Origin: Brachypodius melanocephalos
Taxonomy: Eukaryota > Chordata > Aves > Passeriformes > Pycnonotidae
DNA length: 64,000 nucleotides
Reading direction: 5' to 3'
Assembly: GCA_013398615.1 (NCBI GenBank)
Contig: VZSR01003807.1
Location: 15,225,064 to 15,289,063 of the forward strand
Both the position numbers and the translations under genes were made by a program. Of this stretch, positions 56,901 to 64,000 are shown one piece after another (position 1 is the stretch's first letter; the number at the start of each line of letters is the position of its first letter). The notes under the pieces are model-generated. The model was not told the origin of the DNA, made no database searches, and was given only the letters and a program-made list of their open reading frames with translations.

Positions 56901-59104
56901 AAAGTGGACTTTTTTGTCTCAAGAAATATTAAGGCATGTTTCAGCTTTCGTAACAATTCCAATTAAAAGAAGCAAGATGCAATCTGAAGGACTTCCATTC
57001 TATCACATAAAATTAACAGGCAAATAATTAAGCCAAACTAACTGCTTTTTATGAGTGGTAGAACTTCTAAATTGTGGCAAACATTTTAAGGCAAAAATAT
57101 TTAAGACATTAAACCGCAATCCAGGACAATGGGAAATTCATGTCTCTGTTGGAGTCTTTCAGTATGACCAAACCCAAGATACTCAGAGAAATTCAGGAGG
57201 TTGATGAGCCAATGGAACAGCCTTGGAAAAGGGAAGTCCTGTTTCTCCTTCCAGCCATGCATGCCTGTCCTCTCCCTCCCACCAGCTCTGTGTTCGTCTG
57301 ACTCGCCCACAAACAACTTCAATAACAACTATTAGCTATAGAGCTAATAGTGAATAGTTCACTTTTTCTCTCACAAAGGAGAAAGAGAATCACAGAGGAA
57401 AGGCTAATGCTGAGAAATCAGGTAGGAGCATCAGCCTTTCAGCAGCACAGCCTTCAACAAGCCTATGCTTCATGTGCTGGTTTATCAGACACCCTGGAGC
57501 AGCCCTGAGTACAAGAAAAGCAGCTTGGCTTCTCCCTGCATTCATGGGCTTCATTTCCATATCTACCCTCCTCTTTGTGCTAGAAGAAGCACTTACATGG
57601 CTACAAGGTGAAATAAGATTGGAAAACTGATCTGGCTACAAAGCAGCTCAGAAGGAAAGGAATTATTTTTGGATTGCATGGACACAACAGTGCACGGTAA
57701 AAACTACAGATACATTGTGCCGGCACAAGGGGTGGGGCAGTGCGGGGAAGGAAATGAGCAGCTGAAGGAACAATAGCATTGCTTTGTTTGGCAGCTGGAC
57801 CAAGCTATGGTATCTTAGAGTGTCCATAACCTTAAAATTTCTCTGTGGTTCAACTCCCCGTGTGATATTTTTTCGTCTGTCCATTGTCTTTGTGGTCAGT
57901 TCCAATAACAGAAAAAGCAAGAATAATCCCATGTCGTGAGTTTTACAGAGCACTCAGCAGAAAAAGGCTCTGACCTCAGCTGGGTCATGAAGGTCTTTAT
58001 TAACAAGAGCATGAACAGCTGCTTTTTTGACTATGCTTTTGCAAGCACTGTCTTGAAAATCTATAAATCAGTCAGATGTTCTGGCAATAAAGCCATTCAA
58101 CATTTCCAGTAATAAATTCTTTGTATGAGAACATTAGATTCTGTATGGCTTCTTAAAATTTAAATTTAAACCACCAGTCCTGGATAAATGTTAAATGTAG
58201 GAGAACCCTGCAGTAACTTCAGGATCAACTGATCAAAATAAACCTCAGTCAATGGACACTTGTGGCTGTAGTTCTGTATGTGAACAAATGTAAGCATGTC
58301 ATGCCTTCTAAAGGCAAATTTTACTCCACTTTAAAACTGACCACTGCCCACAATGCTGACTTCAATCAAATCAATTTTAACCAGTTATATGTTTAAAAAA
58401 AAGAAAAAAAAAAAACTTGTGAAAATAATGCAGCTCTAAAAATTAACCCGTAATAAAGCCTCTCCTGAGAAACACTATCTACACAGCAGGAAGAGTAGAA
58501 TTGTGTGTGTACATGTTCTTCAGCCTCTCTAGCTACAATCAACCCCATTAGCACAAATACAATTTCCCTGGCAATGAAAGCAGAGCAAATTTGGAGAGCT
58601 ATAACTTAAATAAAAGGGAGAAAAGAGTTAAGACAAGCAGTTAGATCTTAATTCATCAGCAAGAAGAGAAGGATATCTAACTGTTTATACAACCACAATT
58701 TAATTAATTTTCAGGTTTAATATAAAAATATTGCACTTAGATGATGATAAAAAGCTCCACTGCTTCGATCTTCCAAATACAAACTCATAATCAGTTCTTG
58801 ATCACCAAAGAAAGCAAAGTAAAAATCACATAGACATTCTAAAAACAAAAACCCAAAAGTTCTGTAGCAAAAGCAAGTTTTGGACTTTCTGCAGGCTTTC
58901 TATTCTCTGCATAAGGTGACTGCAAAATATCCTCAGGTTTGGAGAAGGATTTGAAATTATTTTTAGATGTACCTCTGACTGGGCACAGTCATACTTCACT
59001 GAAAGTGCTGCAAGTTCACTTTGAGCAGTTTCAGCTGCAGCTCGGTAGTGATTCATCTGCTCTCTAGTGACGGGAATATCCCAAAGAACGCGATCATGAG
59101 ATTC
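32794..59104 (-). CDS. CCDC170: CCDC170, coiled-coil domain-containing protein 170 (10 exons, 5' end missing)
   Basis: Joining the ten exons listed separately (58973-59104, 55795-56051, 52090-52234, 50131-50316, 43444-43761, 40499-40699, 38883-39056, 37846-38088, 36736-36972, 32794-32994) gives 2,094 coding bases: 697 residues plus TGA, with no internal stop. Every intron is GT-AG. All are phase 0 except the one between the second and third exons, where AA plus T makes one Asn codon. Heptad-rich Glu/Lys/Leu coiled coil covers about residues 1-630; the last 66 residues form a compact conserved tail. I recognise the family from the tail and the 'SKELHM' region. Human CCDC170 is about 715 residues, so roughly 20 N-terminal residues are unseen. 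Known for the family: a Golgi- and microtubule-associated protein encoded next to ESR1. Identity is established by recognition, not by a database search. The gene appears intact and functional. Confidence 0.93.
34214..34731 (+). mobile_element. CR1 LINE fragment with 3' tail, sense
   Basis: About 500 bp, recognisable from 'gagtcctcagcaccagacag', 'ggctgagagagctggagttg', 'ttagattacatattagaaag' and the end 'cagcccaagccattccatga' plus 'ttctgtgatt'. It covers the last part of ORF2 and the 3' UTR, with the short tail repeat preserved. An internal gap and many substitutions indicate age. It sits in the intron between CCDC170 exons I and J, opposite to the gene. Confidence 0.9.
36058..36340 (-). mobile_element. 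CR1 LINE fragment, antisense
   Basis: The plus strand begins 'cattgaatcatttaggttgg' and 'aaaagacctttaagattatc', the reverse complement of a CR1 3' terminus. It continues through 'ctgggcaacttgttccagtg' into the C-terminal ORF2 region. It lies in the intron between CCDC170 exons I and J in the same orientation as the gene, about 400 bp from exon I. Confidence 0.88.
36736..36972 (-). CDS. CCDC170: CCDC170 exon I
   Basis: 237 bp, 79 codons, phase 0 at both ends. Acceptor CTTATTGCAG|ATCAAA and donor AGACAG|GTAGGT, both near consensus. It encodes residues 553-631, IKTLEQNRTIEELSKSQGKL followed by a Lys-rich coiled coil (ERMKEKAEKQLKSAKSEL) and MLEAVTSEMKVLKSTLAELA, ending KRERQ. This is the last coiled-coil segment before the conserved tail. 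Confidence 0.93.
36973..37845 (-). other. CCDC170: CCDC170 intron between exons H and I
   Basis: 873 bp, GT-AG, phase 0, with consensus sites at both ends. No repeat or other element was recognised. Confidence 0.85.
37846..38088 (-). CDS. CCDC170: CCDC170 exon H
   Basis: 243 bp, 81 codons, phase 0 at both ends. The donor is a perfect AAG|GTGAGT. The acceptor is GGAAATCAAG|TTGAAG, unusual because purines sit between the T-rich tract and the AG. The reading frame stays open a few codons upstream, so position 38088 depends on that AG and on continuity with RRK|LKAQKEKLESKELHM. It encodes residues 472-552, dense coiled coil with LLRQKITQLEEEKQ, IERLQKQLDLARET and LKAKLSETSELK. The SKELHM and QLEEEKQ stretches are strong family markers. 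Confidence 0.93.
38089..38882 (-). other. CCDC170: CCDC170 intron between exons G and H
   Basis: 794 bp, GT-AG, phase 0, the shortest well-supported intron. No repeat was recognised. Confidence 0.85.
38883..39056 (-). CDS. CCDC170: CCDC170 exon G
   Basis: 174 bp, 58 codons, phase 0 at both ends. Acceptor CACATCTTAG|TATCTG and donor AGGAAG|GTATGC. It encodes residues 414-471, YLKFVEQLNEKMKLDSLAAE, then VGFDMTMDAILARVEQLVKL and ENKTVAYSLRRK. This is a well-conserved block in the family ('KMKLD..AAE.GFDM', 'AR.EQLV.LE..AV.ENKT'). It is less purely heptad-like than its neighbours, so it may be a folded or partner-binding segment; that function is inferred only. Confidence 0.93.
39057..40498 (-). 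other. CCDC170: CCDC170 intron between exons F and G
   Basis: 1,442 bp, GT-AG, phase 0. Contains a G/T-rich stretch on the plus strand (40211-40290) with G runs at 40213-40217, 40231-40237, 40252-40256 and 40266-40268, plus a short GTTT repeat. Confidence 0.85.
40499..40699 (-). CDS. CCDC170: CCDC170 exon F
   Basis: 201 bp, 67 codons, phase 0 at both ends. The acceptor is a good GCTTGCTCTCTAG|ATGGTA. The donor AAA|GTAGTT is weak because -1 is A instead of G. I chose it because it keeps phase 0 and joins KLEKQK to YLKFVEQ, as I recall for the family; the next GT, three bases on, would add one Val. It encodes residues 347-413, opening MVSQLETKLAKLTEALENQT. The ATG at the exon start is an internal Met, not a start codon. 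Confidence 0.88.
40700..43443 (-). other. CCDC170: CCDC170 intron between exons E and F
   Basis: 2,744 bp, GT-AG, phase 0. It contains the internal CR1 fragment at 42254-42515. A 94-codon minus-strand ORF at 42990-43274 is not bounded by splice sites I could recognise and is not included as an exon. Confidence 0.85.
42254..42515 (+). mobile_element. CR1 LINE fragment, internal ORF2 region, sense
   Basis: This resembles CR1 ORF2 upstream of the usual 3' fragments: 'gatctgctggagggcaggaa', 'gctctgcagagggatctggg', 'aagttcaacaaggcagagtg' and 'cccagatgggcaagaaggcc'. Unlike the other copies it lacks the 3' end: it stops abruptly in a T-rich stretch after 42515, so it has been truncated by a later deletion or rearrangement. 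It lies in the intron between CCDC170 exons E and F. Confidence 0.85.
43444..43761 (-). CDS. CCDC170: CCDC170 exon E (largest exon)
   Basis: 318 bp, 106 codons, phase 0 at both ends. Acceptor GCACTTTAG|GATCTT and donor GAAATA|GTAAGT. It encodes residues 241-346. It opens DLDSAITKRQSLEMEIRN, continues as a long Leu/Lys/Glu heptad coiled coil with a Ser-rich patch (KKSSRELDASLKSSREEAS), and then has a less helical loop 'LLSCGSAIVKPSEKII' before ILERIQEIN. The loop is probably a hinge. The preceding intron (43762-50130) is the longest in the visible gene and carries the composite microsatellite. Confidence 0.92.
44107..44130 (+). repeat. (GGGGA)n G-rich tract, quadruplex-type
   Basis: Four runs of three to four G separated by single A bases (GGG-A-GGGG-A-GGGG-A-GGGG) at 44108-44125. 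It meets the usual sequence rule for a short-loop G-quadruplex on the plus strand. It directly precedes the AAGAGG array and lies in an intron of CCDC170, on the strand opposite to the transcript. Confidence 0.85.
44131..44280 (+). repeat. (AAGAGG)25 hexanucleotide microsatellite
   Basis: Exactly 25 uninterrupted copies of AAGAGG by direct reading (150 bp). The plus strand is pure purine and the minus strand, which is the CCDC170 sense strand, is pure pyrimidine. The long ORFs across it (repeating Arg-Lys on one strand, Pro-Leu or Leu-Phe on the other) are artefacts of a six-base period. Perfect copy identity implies recent expansion and likely length polymorphism. Confidence 0.98.
44290..44324 (+). 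repeat. (GGAAT)7 pentanucleotide microsatellite
   Basis: Seven perfect GGAAT copies between the AAGAGG array and the antisense CR1 end. Read on the minus strand the unit is ATTCC, which resembles the short ATTCYATGATTCY tail repeats of CR1, so it probably arose from the element's 3' tail. Confidence 0.95.
44325..44425 (-). mobile_element. CR1-like 3' end, antisense, next to microsatellite
   Basis: The plus strand 'atttcatttggaagggacct', 'gtaatgatcagctcccactg' and 'cctgacatttcagagctgac' resembles the reverse complement of a CR1 3' UTR. The 3' tail of the element points toward the (GGAAT)n repeat on its left. Divergence is high and only about 100 bp remains, so the subfamily cannot be assigned. 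Confidence 0.65.
45681..46366 (+). mobile_element. CR1 LINE fragment, longest copy, sense
   Basis: About 690 bp from 'cagtggctgggaaattg' to 'cccaacctaaataattccat' plus a short GATTCT tail. It encodes the C-terminal end of the CR1 ORF2 protein, but in two frames. 'AKKADGILAWISNGVASRSR' and 'LYSALVRTHLECCVQFWGPHY' read in one frame; after a frameshift near 45905 the rest (VQRRATELVEGLEHKSSEEQ ... MAFRDMV, stop) is in another. It is therefore a dead 5'-truncated copy. It sits in the intron between CCDC170 exons D and E, opposite to the gene. Confidence 0.95.
50131..50316 (-). CDS. CCDC170: CCDC170 exon D
   Basis: 186 bp, 62 codons, phase 0 at both ends. Acceptor TTTCTCAAG|GTATCT and donor AGTAAG|GTACAT. 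It encodes residues 179-240, with the coiled-coil stretch ENVALKDQVAALQEAVSVHE followed by MESKANRETILRLVSEV and KEQKKAAG. The 'VHEMEAKA.RETI.RL.SEV..EQKKAA' pattern is one of the more conserved stretches of the family as I recall it, so this exon is a good anchor for orthology. Confidence 0.92.
50317..52089 (-). other. CCDC170: CCDC170 intron between exons C and D
   Basis: 1,773 bp, GT-AG, phase 0. Holds the 14-bp palindrome at 50429-50442; otherwise plain AT-rich sequence. Confidence 0.85.
50429..50442. promoter_or_regulatory. 14-bp perfect palindrome, everted AGGTCA half-sites
   Basis: TGACCTCGAGGTCA is its own reverse complement. It consists of two nuclear-receptor half-sites (AGGTCA) pointing away from each other with two bases between (ER2). 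It lies 113 bp from the acceptor side of CCDC170 exon D. Such a motif can bind some RXR-type dimers, but the binding and any function here are inferred only. Confidence 0.3.
52090..52234 (-). CDS. CCDC170: CCDC170 exon C
   Basis: 145 bp: one base to finish the split codon, then 48 codons ending in phase 0 at AAAG|GTGATT. The acceptor is TGGTTAG, preceded by a long T-rich tract at 52241-52256 as seen on the minus strand. It encodes residues 131-178, KYLNDCEENMAQASKISKTY and onward to LTSK. The middle, 'LSGFLDIDVREKEKP', carries acidic and helix-breaking residues and is probably a break between coiled-coil segments. The splice phase matches exon B exactly. Confidence 0.9.
52235..55794 (-). other. 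CCDC170: CCDC170 intron between exons B and C
   Basis: 3,560 bp, GT-AG, and the only phase-2 intron of the visible gene. No transposon or additional exon was recognised. Confidence 0.85.
55795..56051 (-). CDS. CCDC170: CCDC170 exon B
   Basis: 257 bp. It starts in phase 0 after a ...CTATAG acceptor and ends two bases into a codon at CTTAA|GTAAGA, a strong donor. It encodes about residues 45-129, a Glu-rich coiled coil with the segments SKEASFQELKAEAES and QIQEMEEELCVLAAS. If translation ran on through the donor it would reach a TAA at once, which supports splicing here. The incomplete AA codon is completed by the T that opens the next exon, giving Asn. Confidence 0.92.
56052..58972 (-). other. 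CCDC170: CCDC170 intron between exons A and B
   Basis: 2,921 bp, GT-AG, phase 0. Contains a T run near 56866-56881 and an A-rich tract at 58396-58414. No transposon was recognised. Confidence 0.85.
58973..59104 (-). CDS. CCDC170: CCDC170 exon A (first certain coding exon)
   Basis: 132 bp, 44 codons, phase 0 at both ends. The acceptor is a pyrimidine-rich CTTCCCAG read on the minus strand; the donor is AGAG|GTACAT. It encodes residues 1-44 of the visible protein, starting ESHDRVLWDIPVTREQMNHY and ending AQSE. The 'ESHD.VLW.IPVTREQ' opening matches my recollection of the N-terminal part of mammalian CCDC170. There is no ATG suitable as the authentic start at its beginning (the only Met is at codon 17), so at least one further coding exon must precede it. 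Confidence 0.92.
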
Positions 59105-59247
59105 CTGGGAAGGCAGAATGAAGACAAAACCATTAGACATCACATTTTTTGAACATTTTTGCTTCAGTGATTTTTTTGTTTGATTGCTGGTCAAGGGCAT
59201 TACTCCAAATGTTCCAGAGTATTATTCCCAGAGTAACACGCACTTAC

Positions 59248-59316
59248 TGAAAAATAGGTTAAATAAACACTTTTCTTCAAGTCACCACTTTCATCTCCAA
59301 GTTCAGCCACCAACAT
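59248..59316 (-). CDS. Possible first coding exon of CCDC170 (weak)
   Basis: On the minus strand an ATG at 59316 opens 23 codons that end in phase 0 at TTTTCA|GTAAGTG, a strong donor 143 bp before the exon A acceptor. The predicted start is MLVAELGDESGDLKKSVYLT. Joined to exon A the protein would be 720 residues, close to the human length of about 715. Against it: one GTAAGT is expected by chance in 5 kb, there is no CpG island or clear promoter, the frame is open further upstream as well, and I do not recognise these residues. The alternative is that the true first exon lies beyond 64000. Confidence 0.25.
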
Positions 59317-60816
59317 CAGTGCTAAAGTAAGATTATCCCCCTCAGCAATCCTATGACCTCCCACTGTTTTCAGCTCTGGCTATTTCCAGCAGTTTCTATA
59401 TATTTAGTAACATTCAAAAGACCCCTTTTCTACAAACTTATCCAGTCACTTTTTCAGCCTGTAAAATTTTAACCCAAAGGGAGTCCTCAGGTGTCACTTA
59501 TGCAAAGAATCACTTTGGTTTTTAGAGTTCAGTTTTACTGCACATGCCCTCATTTTTTACTCAGAAGAAATGTTTTTAAAAAGCAATGGCTATCCATCTT
59601 CTCTGTGCCACTCATGATTTTTCAGATTTCTATCATATCTCACCTCCACAGTCTCTCTACCAGGTTGAAGAGCCCATGCCTACTCAGACACTTGTATCTG
59701 CTCCTCCAAGACACTTTTTGGCTTGCCATTTGCTTTTTTACTTCTAACCTTTCAAGGTCCTTTTGAACTCCATCGCTTGGACACAACTTCAGCTTCCTGA
59801 CTGATGCTTTCTCATCCCCAGCCATCACCATAATGGCTTCTTTCCATTCTTTTTCAAGTCCTGATTCCATGACAAGCACTGCTTCTGCCTTTCTAGTACA
59901 GTCTCCTTCACACCACTTGTACAACCCTTTTAGCTGTGCCCTTTAGATTCTATAGTAAGTTTTCTCCTTTTTGTGGTGTTCTGCTCTTCTACAGTAGAGC
60001 TGGAATGTGCTGGATTTCTTGGCCTTTATTACTTAAGTCTTTCAAGATGAAAATTCTGACCTGAAGTCTTGGTAGAGTTTCATTACAGAACTTTTTTTTT
60101 TTTTTTTTTCCACTCAATAGTAACTAAAACCAACGAAATGTAACCTCTTCAGAACAGAACTAAGTTTAGGTTATGCTGGGAGCACACATGGCAGAGAACT
60201 GAACATGAGATTCGTACTCCATCATCTCTCACACAGGACTGAAACAAAACTGCAATCTTGGTACACTTGGGTATGAATTACAAAATGAAAAACAGCCCCA
60301 GACAACAACTGGTGTTGGAAAAAGGTATTGTGATGGAGAGAGAGACATCATCTCTTCATGCTTTTCTACATCAGCACCAATTTCCAGGCTGAGATAAATT
60401 ACAAGTTCAGCCTCTACCCATTCCAAATAGGGAAAAAAAAAACTGAAGAGCTTTCCAAATACATGAACATCTAGTAAAATAAGTATTTACCATGCAACAC
60501 ATGGAGGACTCCCTGACGAATAAGGAAAAACTACTAGCTTAGACTGCAGCAGAAGATAAATCACCTTGGATTGGTTGCTATATCACTGACTCTGTTCTTT
60601 AATCTTTCTTCCCTGTGCTAGTTGACACTAGACCCATCAAGTTTAATTGCATTCATCTCCTTCAAAGACACTCAGCTGTGCTCTTCCAAAAAGGAGTTGC
60701 CACTCTCATCGAGCCAGACTGACAGGTGCAGAAAACTCAGGGCCACACAGAACACAGCACATAATCTTGGAGATAAAAGGGCTGCTAATTTTCTCCACAC
60801 TTTATCACTGCTCTGA

Positions 60817-60836
60817 GGGAGGGAGGGAGGGAGGGA
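60817..60836 (+). repeat. (GGGA)5 tract, quadruplex-type
   Basis: Five GGG runs with single-A loops at 60817-60819, 60821-60823, 60825-60827, 60829-60831 and 60833-60835. This is a textbook parallel G-quadruplex sequence. It lies upstream of CCDC170 exon A, about 1.7 kb away, on the strand opposite to the gene. Confidence 0.9.
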
Positions 60837-63177
60837 AAGCATGTGCCATCTCCTCGCTGCTTTTGTCTTGCTTTTGCTTCACTCTGCTTGTTTCACATGT
60901 ACAGCCACATGAAATTCTTTAATGTAGAGGGCATCTTTCTCCTGCTGTCATACACCAGGGCTCCAAAACCATGGGTGGAGATTGCAAACAGTAACACTGG
61001 GTATGCTGGTTACGTATGTTATTACATTTGTAGTACTGCATGAATATAGGTTTTTCCTTTTCTTCCCTAAGAAAACGTAACTTATGACTTCACAGAAAGT
61101 AGTACATCTCAAAACCAGTGAAATAAATGCATTTCAGAGCACAGCTGAAGAAAAGAAGCCCCCATTCAGCAGCAATAAACAATGTACCCAGCATTAGGGC
61201 TGAAACTTTCAAAATCCATGTTTTTCATACAAATTAGATTTTTAAATGTTGAGCACTTTAAAGATGCAGCTACACATCCAGAAGAATTTAAAAGAAGTTT
61301 AAATGAAGCCAGGTGCCAAAGTCAAAAGGAATTAGTGTTCAACTCATCTACAGTCTTAGTGAGATTTACTGAGGCAGATCTCTGCATCCTCCAATGCCTT
61401 AGTAAATATAAAACTAATCATGGTGGCACCATGCTAGGAAAATTGGTATTATCAGCATACTTTCAGCAGGAAATATGCATGCTCTGAAATTAATAGTTTT
61501 CTATGTTTCTGTGGGTTGCCATCAGCCAGTCATAAATCTGATCTTTAATCAGACCTATCAGACAGCTCCATTAAATTGGCATGGCTTAATTTGTAATGCA
61601 GATGTGGCAGTTTTCTATCCGTGGAAAAATTCAGATTTTTAATGTTTAATGAGTATTATGAAACCTTTACTAATTTTTGTTAGGAAAATAGAATTAATGA
61701 AATGTTAAAAGAATTAGAGAGTGTAGACAGAAGAAGTCTTAATACATTAACACTCAATCAGCCCTAAATAACCTAGGTTTTGGGCATTTCTTCCATTCAC
61801 ATTATTAATTTTTTTGATCTCTTTCCACTTAACTGCGAGAAAATGAAGCTTTCCTCTAACTTCATATGCTAAACAGAAGCTAAGCCTATATTTACAATAC
61901 TTAAGAGAAATACCTACTTGGACCTTCAGTTTTATTAGTAATAGGTGTTCTTTAGAAGATCAACAATATATGGTGATTTTTGTTACTGTCGACCATTTTT
62001 GTTCTGACTTTTTTACCAAATAACCACCTTTATCTCCCTGGAATCCAGGCTTTAGTTGGAAAACTTCATTTGATTCAGAAAAACCAAAACTACAACAACA
62101 TTCAGTAGTTTTATACCTGTCCATCTACTTTGAAATCAGCCAGCTGTTAAAGCCACTCACTCCCATCCTGCTTTTGGCGGCTTCTCTTTTATTTCCTGCT
62201 GTTTCTCATTCCAGTGCTGCCAAATGCCACTACCACTGCCATTGCCTGCACACAGCCCATACCCCTTTCCCAAAACATATAACTTAAAAAACCTTATTTT
62301 GAAACAGAAAGCCCCCAGTAGGCATCATTTAAGCACCCATCACCACCCTGAGTAACTTGTCAATGCACTGCCATAGCCTGTACTCAGGGCAGGGATTTCT
62401 TCTTCCCATTCCCAAAGTACCCAAACACATTGGGGCTGACATACCAAAAACGATGACTCACGAACCTTTGCTGACTTCATTCTTCTTTTGCTTCTGCAGA
62501 ACGAATGGGGGGAAGAGGGAAGAAAAGTTGAAAATGAAATAGATTTATGATATGATGTCACATGACATTGTTTTTTCACAGATATGCTTTACTTTACTAA
62601 ACTGTACCATAGGTTACCATCAGCAGAGTTGGGCATGAAAACAGAACACCATGGGAAAGTTCCTCGAGGAGCCTATGAGCTTGGATTGTCTCCACAGAAA
62701 CACACATCTAACAAAAACAGACACCTTCACAATGACTTGTCCAGGATATGTTCACCAGCTCAGCTACACAATCAACTTTCATGCAGTGATTGCTTTTCTA
62801 GTGCTTCAAGTTTTTATTTCACCTCTCCTTTTGTCCTGCATCTCTTCTACACTGATACATTTTTAAGGGATCTGAGCAATAACACAGGATCTATCACAAT
62901 TGAAATACATCTCTTTTTTTCTCCCTCAGATGTTAAGGTAATCAGTGGGTCCTTTTTACCTACATATTTGTACAGGACTTGGTACAGTGGTTAGACTCAA
63001 TGGGCTGTTCAACGATTTTTATAAATCCCATTGCAATAACTGTTCATATTCTGAAATCAAGCAAAATGAGATATCCCAAATCATCAATGTTTTTTTTCTT
63101 AAGACAAATGAATATTCATAAGTGTTTATGTGATAAAATTGTTCCATCTTCTGAAAATACAATGCAGCAGCAGAGTT

Positions 63178-63194
63178 GATTATTATTATTATTT
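63178..63194 (+). repeat. (ATT)n trinucleotide repeat
   Basis: About five ATT units in AT-rich sequence. Short and of no evident function. Confidence 0.85.
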
Positions 63195-63426
63195 GCTGCA
63201 ACCAGAAAGAAGGTGACATCCAGCATAAAATACTGGAAAGAATGGGTAGCTGAAAAATTTTCTCACTTGGCTACTGCAGATTTTTCTTGGTAGCAGCAGC
63301 CGGCCAGCCGGCATGCACAACACCTCAGAAAACCACCACAGCTACACACAACCATCAGCATGAGAAGGTTCAGACACTATTCCACAGAGATTCAGATTTT
63401 GTTAACACATACGAAAACAGACTACA

Positions 63427-63720
63427 ATGGATCACATAACCAATGAGGTTGGAAAGGACTTCCAAGAACATCAAGTCCAACCTGTGACCAAACACTACCA
63501 GTCAAATAGACCGTGGCACTGAATGTCATGTCCAGTCTTTCCTTAAACGCCTCCAGGGATGGCGACTCCACCACCTCCCTGGGCAGCCCATTCCAATGTC
63601 TAACCATGCTTTCTGTAAAGAAATTCCTCCTAACACTCAAGCTAAAACTTCCCCTGGCGGAGCTTAAAACTGTGTCCTCTTGTCTGTCACTGGTTAGGTG
63701 GAACACGCTGACTCCCTGAT
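63427..63720 (-). mobile_element. CR1 LINE fragment, antisense
   Basis: The plus strand reads 'aatgaggttggaaaggactt', 'ctccagggatggcgactcca' and 'tgggcagcccattccaatgt', the reverse complement of a CR1 3' region. The minus-strand reading retains VRRNFFTESMVRHWNGLPRE and VVESPSLEAFKERLDM from the ORF2 C terminus. This variant, with 'gtgaccaaacactacc', differs from the copy at 45.7 kb, so at least two CR1 subfamilies are present. Confidence 0.92.
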
Positions 63721-64000
63721 TGGAGTCCCTTCAGGGGGTGGGAATAAAAGGGTTCACAAATTAACCATCCTGTATGTGAATTTTGGGTCTTCTTTATAGA
63801 TAATAATACTTTGCCCAATTTGTCTATCAGACATCTCAAAATGTATTGATAACTACATATTAACATACATCAAAATTTGCAAGTAATATTTCACAACTAT
63901 TTAGTTCTGTCACTTGCTCTTGCACATTATAAAGTGCCAGAAACACCCAAATACTTTTGATCACTATCCACTCAGTAAAGTCCTATTTCCCCTTGCTGAT

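Larger units (their letters stand above)
59317..63426. other. Upstream or first-intron sequence of CCDC170
   Basis: AT-rich, with a T run at about 60091-60109 and the (GGGA)5 tract. No CpG island, promoter or confident exon is visible, which suggests the true CCDC170 promoter may be beyond the window. The 136-codon plus-strand ORF at 62584-62994 looks spurious. Confidence 0.5.

Noticed and set aside
1..64000. CRISPR arrays, prokaryotic operons, tRNA or rRNA genes, endogenous retroviral genes
   Set aside because: None were recognised on either strand. Repeats are simple or CR1-derived and the gene has spliceosomal introns.

Overview
This window is vertebrate nuclear DNA, most likely from a bird. 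It is AT-rich. Its only recognisable transposons are eroded fragments of CR1 LINEs, the dominant avian retroposon family. It holds one multi-exon protein gene with short introns (0.8-6.4 kb). Nothing suggests bacterial or viral DNA: there are no operons or dense ORFs, and almost every ORF outside the exons described here is short and non-conserved in appearance.

The gene is on the minus strand, from 59104 down to 32794. Ten exons with consensus splice sites and fully compatible phases join into one uninterrupted 697-residue reading frame. The product is almost entirely coiled coil and ends in a conserved non-coiled tail. I recognise it as CCDC170, from the 'SKELHM.LLRQKI.QLEEEKQ' stretch, the 'GLDTASLALPDYEII' and 'HSHQHH' motifs and the C-terminal '.LQLL'-type end. 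The human protein is about 715 residues, so only a short first coding exon is missing. A possible candidate (59248-59316, 23 codons, strong GTAAGT donor, right phase) is listed with low confidence; otherwise the start lies beyond 64000. The presumed 3' UTR runs from 32793 to about 31.9 kb.

Region by region: 1-31.9 kb is downstream of CCDC170 and has no gene I can support. In other vertebrates ESR1 follows CCDC170 in the same orientation, so this stretch is probably the CCDC170-ESR1 intergenic interval. It contains two CR1 pieces, simple repeats, a G-quadruplex-type tract near 8.0 kb, a GATA-containing hairpin near 17.6 kb, a small GC/CpG-richer island at 27.2-28.4 kb, a 33-base T tract and a double hairpin near 29.65 kb. 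From 31.9 to 59.1 kb is the CCDC170 body, whose introns hold most of the CR1 copies and a striking composite microsatellite at 44.1-44.3 kb. From 59.1 to 64 kb is upstream or first-intron sequence with a (GGGA)n G4 tract and another CR1.

No previously undescribed system was found. The most useful second looks are the missing 5' exon, the CR1-tail-derived microsatellite/G4 composite, and two nuclear-receptor-like half-site arrangements (a 14-bp perfect palindrome next to one exon and a DR4 in the 3' UTR), which are intriguing only because the locus probably abuts ESR1.
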